Assembly: GCA_041940425.1 (NCBI GenBank)
Contig: JBGTSF010000001.1
Coordinates: forward strand, 74,766-138,765
Origin: DATHTS01 sp041940425
Lineage (GTDB): Bacteria; Acidobacteriota; Blastocatellia; Pyrinomonadales; Pyrinomonadaceae
Direction of reading: 5' to 3'
DNA: 64,000 bases
Each line of letters begins with the position of its first letter. Position 1 is the stretch's first letter. The translations under genes were made by a program, and so were the position numbers. This document shows, piece after piece, positions 27,869-35,989 of the stretch. Under the pieces are notes generated by a model. That model did not search any database. It was not told the DNA's origin and saw only the letters and a program-made list of their open reading frames with translations.

Positions 27869-29830
27869 ATGTTTTCCCCTAAAAGAAAGCCTTTCCTTTT
27901 GCTTTCCGTTGTTTTCTCGCTTTTCATATTCTCGGAGACGAATTTTTCGCAAACCGTCTGGCGACCGGTTTCGCCTGCCGAACTGCAGATGAAAACGCCG
28001 CTTGTCGAGGCTGATGCCGATGCCGAGGCGATTTTCTGGGAAGTCAAACTCGACGATAAAAAATCCAGCCGCCTGTCTTACAGCCATTACGTCCGCGTGA
28101 AAATTTTCACCGAACGCGGGCGCGAAAAATTCAGTAAATTCGACATTCCGTTTATCAAGGGTAAAAAGGTCGAGAACGTCGCCGCGCGCGTCGTCAAACC
28201 GGACGGCTCGACCGTCGAACTCAAACCGACCGATATTTTCGAGCGCGACATCATCACCATCCGAAAGATAAAGGTAAAAGCGAAATCTTTCGCCGTTCCC
28301 GGCATAGAACCCGGCGTGATCGTCGAGTATCAATACGACGAGACCATCAAGGGCGATTCCGCGAGCGGTGAACGGCTCGTTTTTCAGCGCGACATCCCGA
28401 TGCAGAAGGTTACCTATTCGGTGCGCCCATATAAAGGGAAAAATCTGACTTTCAAGGCTTACAATATGCCGGAAATGAATTTTTCTCAGGACAATTCCGA
28501 AAAGGGATTTTATACGGCAACGCTGACCAACGTTCCGTCGGTCAGGGAAGAGCCTTTTATGCCGCCGGACGATGAAGTAAAAAAATGGGTTTTTCTGCGG
28601 TATGAAAATTTCGGGACGTATTTTCAATGGGGATTTCTAAGCCGCGATTATTCGCTGATTCTGCGGGAACTCGCCAAGCCGAATAAAGAGATAAACCTGA
28701 AAGCCGCCGAACTTACCGCCGGTCTCGTTTCGGATGAGGAAAAATTGCGAAAAATATTCGATTTTACGCAGAAGAATATCAAAAATCTCAATTTCGATCG
28801 TTCCTTGACCGAGGAACAGCGGGACGATATTAAACTCAAGGATGCCGACGACGTTTTGAAAAACCGCGCCGGAAATATTCCGTTTATTAATTTGCTTTTC
28901 GCATCGCTTGCCCGCGCCGCCGGTTTTGAGGTCAGACTTATATTAGCCGGCGACAGAAGCGACAATTTTTTTAATCCCGACAAATATCCCTATATCAATT
29001 TTCTTCATTTCGCCGGCGTAGCGGTCAGAAGCGGACACCATTGGGGATACCATAGTCCCGGAATCCCGTATCTGCCTTTCGGCAGGCTGGCTTGGTATGA
29101 AGAAAATACGCAGGCGATGATCGTCAGCGACAGCGGTTTTAACTGGCAGATGATGCCTCTGTCCGATCCGCAGATTTCGACGGCACGGCGCACCGGCAAA
29201 TTCAAACTGCTCGAAGACGGCGCGCTCGAAGGCACGATCCGCGTCGAATATGACGGGCATCAGGCGATCAACCGCCGCCGCGAAAGTTTTTTCGATTCGC
29301 CGACCAAACGCGAAGACGATTATAAGGAAGAGATCAAAAGACAGGCGAGCGCGGCGGAAATCACGAATCTTGCGGTTGAAAATTTTGAAGAGCCGGTCAA
29401 ACCGCTCGTTTATTCATACAAAGTCCGCATTCCGAACTATGCGCAGAAAACGGGAAAACGAATTTTCTTACAGCCCGGATTTTTCGAATACGGTTCAAAT
29501 CCGGCGTTTTCGACCGCGACGCGGACGCATAGTATTTATTTTTCGTATCCGTGGTCGGAGCAGGACGAAATTATTATCGAACTGCCGCAGAATTTCGAGA
29601 TTGACAGCGCGGACGCTCCGGCGGCGGTCGCCGACCAGAGCAAGATCGGCTCGCTCGATATCAATATCAGTATTGACCGGGACGCCAATACTCTTATTTA
29701 CAAACGCAACTTTTATTTCGGCGGTAACGGGAAAATTTTGTTTCCCGTTTCGGTTTACCAGCCGATGAAGAATCTATTTGACGGTTTTCATAAAGCCGAT
29801 ACGCACACGATCACGCTCAAGCAAAAATAA
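27869..29830 (+). CDS. DUF3857 / transglutaminase-like protein lacking the catalytic cysteine (copy 1)
   Basis: Secreted protein with signal peptide (ends ETNFSQ), an N-terminal DUF3857 beta-domain (for example 'HYVRVKIFTERGREKF', 'ARVVKPDGSTVELKPTDIF'), a central transglutaminase-like domain and a C-terminal DUF2569/DUF3858-like beta-domain. The position of the transglutaminase cysteine is occupied by I337 (GNIPFINLLF), and the Asp of the triad is also not evident, so it is probably a non-enzymatic relative. ATG with GAGG about 10 bases upstream. It is nearly the same length as copy 2 and clearly paralogous. Confidence 0.9.
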   Translation: MFSPKRKPFLLLSVVFSLFIFSETNFSQTVWRPVSPAELQMKTPLVEADADAEAIFWEVKLDDKKSSRLSYSHYVRVKIFTERGREKFSKFDIPFIKGKKVENVAARVVKPDGSTVELKPTDIFERDIITIRKIKVKAKSFAVPGIEPGVIVEYQYDETIKGDSASGERLVFQRDIPMQKVTYSVRPYKGKNLTFKAYNMPEMNFSQDNSEKGFYTATLTNVPSVREEPFMPPDDEVKKWVFLRYENFGTYFQWGFLSRDYSLILRELAKPNKEINLKAAELTAGLVSDEEKLRKIFDFTQKNIKNLNFDRSLTEEQRDDIKLKDADDVLKNRAGNIPFINLLFASLARAAGFEVRLILAGDRSDNFFNPDKYPYINFLHFAGVAVRSGHHWGYHSPGIPYLPFGRLAWYEENTQAMIVSDSGFNWQMMPLSDPQISTARRTGKFKLLEDGALEGTIRVEYDGHQAINRRRESFFDSPTKREDDYKEEIKRQASAAEITNLAVENFEEPVKPLVYSYKVRIPNYAQKTGKRIFLQPGFFEYGSNPAFSTATRTHSIYFSYPWSEQDEIIIELPQNFEIDSADAPAAVADQSKIGSLDINISIDRDANTLIYKRNFYFGGNGKILFPVSVYQPMKNLFDGFHKADTHTITLKQK

Positions 29831-29911
29831 TTTTCGCGGCGGCGTTCGAGATAGATGATTTCGCGGTAAATTTTTTAGATTTATCCGGGAAGTCTGTTTT
29901 TGGGATTTTAG

Positions 29912-29934
29912 ATTATGAAATTCTCATAATTTTT
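29912..29934 (+). terminator. Weak hairpin terminator after DUF3857 copy 1
   Basis: ATTATGA / TCATAAT stem with five-base loop followed by a short T-run, about 80 bases after the stop at 29830. Modest stability; could also be part of the leader of the next gene. Confidence 0.45.
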
Positions 29935-29965
29935 CAATAATAAAAATATTTAGAGGTAGTAAATT

Positions 29966-31927
29966 ATGCTTTTTTCTTTTAAGAAATTTTTCACGCCGTT
30001 TTTTCTTTTAACATTACTGGTTTTTTCGCAAGCCGTCTTTGCCGGCGACGAATGGCGCGAGGTTACGCCCGAAGAACGTCAGAGAAAGACTTCAAAGGTC
30101 GAACCGAACGCCGATGCCGAAGTCATCTTTTGGGAAGTCCGCGTTGACGACAGTTCGCCGACCGATCTGATTATGAAGCATTACATCCGCGTCAAAATCT
30201 TCACCGAACGCGGGCGCGAAAAATACAGCAAGGTTGACATTCCTTACGATAAAGGAACGAAGGTCAAAGACATTATGGCGCGCGTCATCAAACCCGACGG
30301 CACGATCGTCGAACTGACGAAAACCGACATCTTCGACCGCGAGATCGCCAAAACCGACAAGGTCAAGGTCAAGGCGAAATCCTTCGCCGTCCCGAATATC
30401 GAAACGGGAGTGATCGTCGAGTATCAATACCGGGAACTGCATCGAAACACCTGGGCGAACAATATGCCGATGATCTTTCAGCACGACATTCCGGTCGAAA
30501 AGATTTCGTATTATTTCAAGCCCGCCAACAACACGAAGTATCTCACCTTCAATATGAACGATAATAAATTCGTTAAAGATAAAGGAGGATTTTACCGCGC
30601 GACGATGGAAAATGTTCCGGCGATCAAGGAGGAAGCGCAGATGCCGCCGGAAGACGAAGTTCGTTCGTGGCTTCTGCTTTATTACTGGGACGACCTGAAG
30701 GACGATTCGAGCGATTTCTGGTCAAAGACAGGCTATTTGATAGTGAAAAATTACGGCGTTAAAGATACGCTCAAACCGGGCAAGGATATAAAAACCGCCG
30801 CATCGGAAATTGCCGCCGGCGCGACGACCGACGACGAAAAACTCGCCAAAATCTTTGAATTCTGCCGGACAAAGATCAGAAACATCACATACGACACGAC
30901 GCTGACCGACGAGCAGAAAGAAGAGATCAAACCGAGCAAATCTTCCTCCGACACATACAAAAAAATGCAGGGAACGGAAAACGACATCAATGAGCTTTTC
31001 GCTTCGCTGGCGACCGCTCTGGGCTATGAGGCGCGGCTCGCTTTCGGCGGCGACCGGAGCAAGCGGTTTTTCAATCCGCAGCGCGCTCACGCTTCCTTCG
31101 TGCATTTTTCGTCGGTCGCCGTCAAGGTCGGCGGCAGATGGAAATACTACGATCCGGGCGATCCGTTCGTGCCTTACGGAATGCTTGCCTGGAACGAGGA
31201 AGATACGTCGGTTTTACTGCTCGGCTACAAGGATTATATTACGACCGAAACGCCGGGTTCGGGAATTGATAAATCGGTCGCTAAAAGAACCGGCAAATTC
31301 AAACTGCTCGAAGACGGAACGCCTGAAGGCAATGTCAAGATCGAATATACCGGACAGATCGGTTATGAACAGAGATTGAGCAGTTATGAAAGTTCAGCCG
31401 CCAAACGCGAAGAAGACCTAAAAGAAGCGATCAAAAAACAGGTCAGCACGGCGGAAATTTCCGGCATCGGCATCGAAAACATAACCGATTCGCAAAAGCC
31501 TTTTACCGTTCAATACAAGGTTAGCATTCCGAATTACGCGCAGAAAACCGGCAAACGGATTTTCTTACAGCCCGGATTTTTCGAGTATGGAAAAAGCCCG
31601 CTGTTTTCGACCGCCGAAAGAAAATACGACATCTATTTTCATTATCCGTGGTCGGAACAGGATCAAATCGAAATAGAACTGCCGAAAGGATTCGTTCTGG
31701 ATAATGCCGAGCGACCGGCTCCGGTTGCCGATAATCAAAGAATCGGTTCGCTCGACGTTGATATTAAATTCGATTCGCAAAACAATACTTTGACATATGA
31801 GCGAAAATTTCATTTCGGCGGCGGCAATAGGTATTTCTTTCCCGTTAGGTCATACCAGGCTTTGAAGGGAATGTTTGACGCTTTTCACACAGCCGACGCG
31901 CATACGATCACGCTGAAACAAAATTAG
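29966..31927 (+). CDS. DUF3857 / transglutaminase-like protein lacking the catalytic cysteine (copy 2)
   Basis: 653 residues, same domain order as copy 1: signal peptide (ends QAVFAG), DUF3857 domain (HYIRVKIFTERGREKY; ARVIKPDGTIVELTKTDIF), transglutaminase-like domain, C-terminal beta-domain with shared block 'NYAQKTGKRIFLQPGFFEYG'. The cysteine position is E338 (GTENDINELFASL), whereas His (FVHFSS) and Asp (YYDPGDP) equivalents remain. GAGG nine bases before ATG. It probably arose by tandem duplication with copy 1. Confidence 0.9.
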   Translation: MLFSFKKFFTPFFLLTLLVFSQAVFAGDEWREVTPEERQRKTSKVEPNADAEVIFWEVRVDDSSPTDLIMKHYIRVKIFTERGREKYSKVDIPYDKGTKVKDIMARVIKPDGTIVELTKTDIFDREIAKTDKVKVKAKSFAVPNIETGVIVEYQYRELHRNTWANNMPMIFQHDIPVEKISYYFKPANNTKYLTFNMNDNKFVKDKGGFYRATMENVPAIKEEAQMPPEDEVRSWLLLYYWDDLKDDSSDFWSKTGYLIVKNYGVKDTLKPGKDIKTAASEIAAGATTDDEKLAKIFEFCRTKIRNITYDTTLTDEQKEEIKPSKSSSDTYKKMQGTENDINELFASLATALGYEARLAFGGDRSKRFFNPQRAHASFVHFSSVAVKVGGRWKYYDPGDPFVPYGMLAWNEEDTSVLLLGYKDYITTETPGSGIDKSVAKRTGKFKLLEDGTPEGNVKIEYTGQIGYEQRLSSYESSAAKREEDLKEAIKKQVSTAEISGIGIENITDSQKPFTVQYKVSIPNYAQKTGKRIFLQPGFFEYGKSPLFSTAERKYDIYFHYPWSEQDQIEIELPKGFVLDNAERPAPVADNQRIGSLDVDIKFDSQNNTLTYERKFHFGGGNRYFFPVRSYQALKGMFDAFHTADAHTITLKQN

Positions 31928-31941
31928 TTTTTTCGCTTTTC

Positions 31942-31978
31942 GAGCCGCACTGCTCAAACCTTGCGGCTCCGTTTTTTT
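31942..31978 (+). terminator. Rho-independent terminator between DUF3857 copies 2 and 3
   Basis: GAGCCGCA / TGCGGCTC stem with a 12-base loop and a seven-T run, starting 15 bases after the copy 2 stop. The ribosome site of copy 3 (AGGAG) follows immediately, so copy 3 is reached either by readthrough or from a promoter inside copy 2. Confidence 0.8.
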
Positions 31979-31990
31979 CAGGAGTTTATT

Positions 31991-33961
31991 ATGAAATTAT
32001 TTCCTCGTTTAAGTTTTACGCTCTGTTTTATATTTTTGCTTTCGCTTAACGCCTTTGCCGGCGATACGCCGCCGAACTGGCTCAAGCAGGCGGCTTCGAC
32101 GCAAACGCCGTCGTTTGATAAGGAAGTTACGGCGGTCGTCCTGCATAACGAAAAAGTCGTTACGCTCGAAAACGAAGGCAGGATCGTGACGGTCGAAAAT
32201 TACGCGGTCAGAATCTTGACCCGCGAAGGCAGGCGAAACGCCATTGCGACCGCTTTTTATCTGGTCAGCGCGGGCAAAGTGCGGAGCATCGAAGCATGGC
32301 TCATCCGTCCGAACGGCACGACCAAGGAATATGACAAAAACACGGTCGTGGATGTCATTTCCGACCCGGACGATGTTTATAACGAAGGTCGCGTCAAGAT
32401 CATCAGCGGCATAGACGACGCGGATGCCGGATATGTTTTCGGCTATACGATCGTTTCCGAAGAGCGACCGCTTTACTTTCAGGAAAAATGGTTTTCGCAG
32501 GACGATCTGCCGACGATGCTCTCGCGCTACACGCTGAATCTTCCGGCGGGCTGGAAAGCGTCGAGCCTTACGTTCAATCACGCGGAGATCAAACCGCAGG
32601 TCAACGGAACGAACTATGTCTGGGAACTGAGAAATCTGCCGCACATCAAATCCGAACCGCTCAGCCCGTCGGTCAATAATCTCGTGCCTTGGCTGGCGAT
32701 CAACTATCAGCCCGAAAACGATTCGCAAGCGGTCAGCAAAGCCTTTGCCGACTGGATTGACGTTTCGCGCTGGGAAACCGGGCTTTACGACCCGCAGGTC
32801 ATCATTGACGACGCGGTGGCGGGCAAGGCGCGGGAACTGACGGCGAATGCCAAAACCGAATTTGAAAAAATTCGCGCCATCGGCAGATACGTTCAGGATT
32901 TGCAGTATATCTCGATTGACATCGGTGTCGGCTACGGAAACGGCATTCGTCCGCGCCCGTCGAATCTGGTGATGAGCCGCGGCTACGGCGACTGTAAGGA
33001 CAAAGCGAATCTGATGCGGGCGATGCTCCGTGTTTTGAAGATCGAGGCTTACCCGATTGCCATTTTTTCGGGCGATCCGACATTCGTGCGCCCGGAATGG
33101 GCTTCGCCCGGACAATTCAATCACTGCATCATCGCCGTCCGCGTCAGCAGTGAGACGAACGCGCCGACCATTATCAATCACGAAAAGCTCGGACGGCTTT
33201 TGATCTTCGACGCGACCGATCCATACACGCCGGTCGGCGACCTGCCCGATCATCTGCAGGGCAGTCTGGCGATGATCATTGCCGGGGAAAACGGCGGTCT
33301 GACGAGAATGCCGGTTACGCCGCCCGAAACCGATCTGCTGGAAAGAAAGATCGAGGTCAGCCTCAACGAACAGGGCGAGATCAAAGGCAAGATCAAGGAA
33401 ATCGCTCTAGGTCAAACCTCGACCATGTTTCGCAGTGAGTTCCGCTCGCTTTCGTCTTCCGATTACCGTAAGGCGATCGAAGGCTGGCTGACGCGCGGCG
33501 CGACCGGCGCGCAGCTTGTTGATATGAAAACCGCCGACCGCCACGCCGACGCGGGTTTCGACCTCGACGTTGATTTCGTCGCTTCGCGCTACGGTCAATT
33601 GATGCAGAATCGTCTGCTCGTTTTCAAACCCGTCATCGTCGGCAGGCGCAACGGGCTTTTTCTGACCGAAGAAAAACGCTCGCATCCGGTGATGCTGTTT
33701 TCGCAGGCGATGAAGGAAACGGTAGTTTTCAATCTGCCCAACGGTTTCGTCGTTGACGAAATGCCGGACGCGGTCAATCTCGAAACACCGTTCGGAAAAT
33801 ACACGACGAGCTACGAGGTCAAGGAAAACAAGCTCTATTTCACGCGCCATCTGACGACCACGCGGACGACGATCCCGGTCGAAAATTACAAGCAGGTCAA
33901 AGATTTCTACGCCAAAATGCGCGATGCCGAGCAATCGCCCGTCGTGCTTTTGAGAAAGTAA
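31991..33961 (+). CDS. DUF3857 protein with intact transglutaminase-like core (copy 3)
   Basis: 656 residues with signal peptide (ends LNAFAGD), DUF3857 domain, and a transglutaminase-like domain that keeps the catalytic cysteine: C335 in 'GYGDCKDKANLMRAML', plus His in 'NHCIIAV' and Asp in 'IFDATDPYT'. It is therefore the one member of the trio likely to act as a protease or transglutaminase. Start ATG 31991 has AGGAG six bases upstream; an upstream in-frame start at 31961 falls in the preceding terminator. Function of this family is not established. Confidence 0.92.
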   Translation: MKLFPRLSFTLCFIFLLSLNAFAGDTPPNWLKQAASTQTPSFDKEVTAVVLHNEKVVTLENEGRIVTVENYAVRILTREGRRNAIATAFYLVSAGKVRSIEAWLIRPNGTTKEYDKNTVVDVISDPDDVYNEGRVKIISGIDDADAGYVFGYTIVSEERPLYFQEKWFSQDDLPTMLSRYTLNLPAGWKASSLTFNHAEIKPQVNGTNYVWELRNLPHIKSEPLSPSVNNLVPWLAINYQPENDSQAVSKAFADWIDVSRWETGLYDPQVIIDDAVAGKARELTANAKTEFEKIRAIGRYVQDLQYISIDIGVGYGNGIRPRPSNLVMSRGYGDCKDKANLMRAMLRVLKIEAYPIAIFSGDPTFVRPEWASPGQFNHCIIAVRVSSETNAPTIINHEKLGRLLIFDATDPYTPVGDLPDHLQGSLAMIIAGENGGLTRMPVTPPETDLLERKIEVSLNEQGEIKGKIKEIALGQTSTMFRSEFRSLSSSDYRKAIEGWLTRGATGAQLVDMKTADRHADAGFDLDVDFVASRYGQLMQNRLLVFKPVIVGRRNGLFLTEEKRSHPVMLFSQAMKETVVFNLPNGFVVDEMPDAVNLETPFGKYTTSYEVKENKLYFTRHLTTTRTTIPVENYKQVKDFYAKMRDAEQSPVVLLRK

Positions 33962-33987
33962 ATTTTTGGCGGTTCGGTTTTAGAATT

Positions 33988-34030
33988 CGGAACAGATGAA
34001 ATTTTCGTCATCTGTTCCGAGTTTTTATTT
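33988..34030 (+). terminator. Rho-independent terminator after DUF3857 copy 3
   Basis: CGGAACAGATGA pairs perfectly with TCATCTGTTCCG around an eight-base loop, followed by GTTTTTATTT. It begins 27 bases after the stop at 33961. Confidence 0.85.
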
Positions 34031-34050
34031 GCGGAAAAATTTGGTAGTGT

Positions 34051-34280
34051 CCTAATTTGTGTTGTCGGGTAATTTGTCCCGAAGGGACTTTAGATAATAG
34101 CCCAGCCATTGATGGCTGGGAAAATTGTTAATTTATGATGTGAGTCCTGTAAGGACGACAGAAATCTTTCGTCCTTATAGGACTAGCGGCGATATTTTTA
34201 ATCGCCCCCCAGCCATCAATGGCTGGGCTATTGACTTTGTTCCTACGGAACTGATTTTTTCCTCAGCAACACAAATTAAG
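34051..34280 (+). repeat. Nested inverted-repeat element A
   Basis: The outer arms are 34051-34064 and 34267-34280 (cctaatttgtgttg and near-exact complement). Inside are small hairpins GTCCC-GAA-GGGAC (34076-34088) and GTTCC-TAC-GGAAC (34239-34251), two 20-base hairpins (34101-34120 and 34208-34227) that can also pair with each other, and a central pair AGTCCT...AGGACGA / TCGTCCT...AGGACT (34143-34184). The order and linkers (GATAATAGCC; CAGA-x-TCTTTCGTCC; GGGCTATTGAC) match element B at 58328-58583, with different but self-complementary stems. No coding potential. Confidence 0.8.
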
Positions 34281-34307
34281 AGCCAAAGGCTGCAGATTCT
34301 AAAAGTA

Positions 34308-34500
34308 TTTCAGACGTTGCTGAGAACATTTCAGGAGTTGCTAAAATGTTTTCAGCAGTTGCTAAAATGATTTCAGGAGACGCTGAAAAGTTTTCAGGAG
34401 TTGCTGAAATGATTTCAGGAGTCCCTAATATTGTTTCAGGAGTCGCTAAAACATTTTCAGGAGTCTCTAAAATTATTTCAGAAGATGCTGAAAACAATTC
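34308..34500 (+). repeat. 21-bp tandem array 1
   Basis: Nine full units of exactly 21 bases plus a partial one, starting at 34308, 34329, 34350 and so on, consensus about tttcaggagttgctaaaatga. It starts 27 bases after element A and ends just before the topoisomerase stop at 34507. On the minus strand the units read as an uninterrupted heptad peptide (x-TPEIILA type), but the frame lacks a proper start or ribosome site, so I do not call it a gene. Confidence 0.85.
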
Positions 34501-34506
34501 AGAAAG

Positions 34507-35574
34507 CTATTTTTTCTGATCCCCGTTTTGAAAAAGTTTCATCAGAGCCAATTCTTCCGGCTCGTATTCGGCTTTTATGCGTTTGATCTTGCGTTTTTTC
34601 TTCGGCGTGAATTCCTCGATCGTCAAACCGCTTTCATAAGATTTGATGACCGCCGGATGAATGTATGAAGCGCGGCAGACCGACGGCGTGTTTCCCAGAT
34701 GCTCCGCCACATTTTTTACGGCTTTGAGGATGTTTTTTTTCAAAAGATTTTCGTCGTCGCAGCAGCCGATCTCCGCAAGTTCCTGCGCGGCGAGCAGTGT
34801 TCCGCCCCACGTTCGAAAATCTTTGGCGGAAAATTCCGGCGCGGTCGCTTCCTTCAGATAATTGTTAATGTCGCTCGATTTTACCGGCTTCGGTTTTCCG
34901 TTTTCGTCCAGATAATTAAAAAGTTTTCGCGCGCCGCCGATTGACTGCAATTCCTTCATCACGGCGGAGATTTCTTTATCAACCAGAATTTTGCGGTGTT
35001 TGATGTGATGCTTGCCGACGAACGTAAAGACGAGCCGCCCGCCGCGCTTTATTTCGAGATGGCGATTCTGCAAGGTCGTGATGCCGTAGGTCTTATAATT
35101 TTTAACGCTGTGCGGCGAGCCGAGACGAATGTAAAGCGAATTTATCAGCCGCGTCATCAAGGCAAGAACTTTTTCGCGCGGGAAACCTTCGAGTTCTAAA
35201 TGTTCATTAGTGATTTTTCTCAGCTTCGGCAGATGCTCGCCGAAGCGTTCGATTTTTTGAAATTTCTTTTTTTCCTGTTTTCTGCGAAACGTTTCGTTGT
35301 AGAGATACTGAACTCTTCCCGTCGTGTCCATCCCGACCGCCTGCAGTTTCCCGTTCGGCGAAGGCGAGATGCGGACATATTTCCACGCGGGCGGAATGGC
35401 GAGCGATTTTATCCGTTCGAGATGTTTTTCGTCCTTTATTTTCTTTCCGTTTTTATCAACGTAAAAAAAGCCGCGCGATTTCGTTCCCTTGCGCAGAAAC
35501 CATTTGGCGCGTCTGCCTTTTTCAATCGTTTCCTTCGCCTTTTTCCGGTCAAAGACCGCTTTTTTATTCCCCAT
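34507..35574 (-). CDS. DNA topoisomerase IB (poxvirus-type)
   Basis: Relaxes supercoils by transient 3'-phosphotyrosyl attachment. The N-terminal domain (FFYVDKNGKKIKDEKHLERI, then IPPAWKYVRISP) and the catalytic core are present: 'RLGSPHSVKNYKTYGITTL' (first Arg), 'FVGKHHIKHRK' (Lys), 'DFRTWGGT' (second Arg) and nucleophile Tyr in 'CRASYIHPAV'. 355 residues, normal for bacterial TopIB. AAGGG lies about 6 bases before ATG. The C-terminal basic tail (KKKRKIKRIK) may bind DNA. The gene is followed directly by 21-bp array 1. Confidence 0.94.
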   Translation of the reverse strand: MGNKKAVFDRKKAKETIEKGRRAKWFLRKGTKSRGFFYVDKNGKKIKDEKHLERIKSLAIPPAWKYVRISPSPNGKLQAVGMDTTGRVQYLYNETFRRKQEKKKFQKIERFGEHLPKLRKITNEHLELEGFPREKVLALMTRLINSLYIRLGSPHSVKNYKTYGITTLQNRHLEIKRGGRLVFTFVGKHHIKHRKILVDKEISAVMKELQSIGGARKLFNYLDENGKPKPVKSSDINNYLKEATAPEFSAKDFRTWGGTLLAAQELAEIGCCDDENLLKKNILKAVKNVAEHLGNTPSVCRASYIHPAVIKSYESGLTIEEFTPKKKRKIKRIKAEYEPEELALMKLFQNGDQKK

Positions 35575-35722
35575 ATTCCCTTGCTCGATACATTTTTCAG
35601 TCTTTCTAATTTTGTAACATTTGAGCGCGAAGAATAAAAGCGATTTTCGGAAAATAGAAAAATATCTGCGCCTTCAAAAAACATATAAACGAAAAAAGAT
35701 TTGTGCTAATCTGAATTAAAAA

Positions 35723-35914
35723 ATGCAGTTAAAGATTTGTAAAACCTGCAAACGCCCGTTTCTCGCAAGCAAAGAATTCTGCCCGAAATGCCCGCCGCCC
35801 TATGATGCGGACAGCTACGCTAACCTCGGCTGTCTCCTGCTCTCGACCGCCGTCCCGCTGCTTCTGCTGATCCTATTCTGGCTGTTTTTCTTTATGGGAT
35901 TTTTCTTTAGATAA
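35723..35914 (+). CDS. Small zinc-ribbon membrane protein
   Basis: 63 residues: four cysteines in two CxxC pairs (C6, C9 and C20, C23: CKTC and CPKC), consistent with one zinc ribbon, then a hydrophobic segment from about residue 36 to 60 that would span the membrane. Divergent from the topoisomerase with a 148-base gap. The stop is followed at once by a long hairpin. No family name recognised; the cysteine pattern makes a real gene likely. Confidence 0.7.
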   Translation: MQLKICKTCKRPFLASKEFCPKCPPPYDADSYANLGCLLLSTAVPLLLLILFWLFFFMGFFFR

Positions 35915-35986
35915 TAGCCGCAAAAAAACAAAAGTATAATTAAAAAACTTTTCCTTCTTTTGTTCTTTCTGCGCTTTTTTGCGGCT
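35915..35986. repeat. Long imperfect hairpin with internal short repeats (locus 1), convergent terminator
   Basis: Arms tagccgcaaaaaaacaaaag (35915-35934) and 35957-35986, which is its complement with an insertion. It lies exactly between the convergent ends of the zinc-ribbon gene and the carboxypeptidase gene, so it can serve as a two-way terminator. It belongs in style with the hairpins at 42586, 45135, 48095 and 49825. Confidence 0.65.
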
Positions 35987-35989
35987 AAA

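Noticed and set aside
32009..33253. A 414-codon open frame antisense to DUF3857 copy 3
   Set aside because: The plus-strand protein has clear domains and a ribosome site; the antisense product is Arg/Phe-rich without any motif, an effect of codon bias.
34308..34500. 21-bp arrays as CRISPR arrays
   Set aside because: Units are contiguous with no unique spacers, are degenerate throughout, and there are no cas genes.
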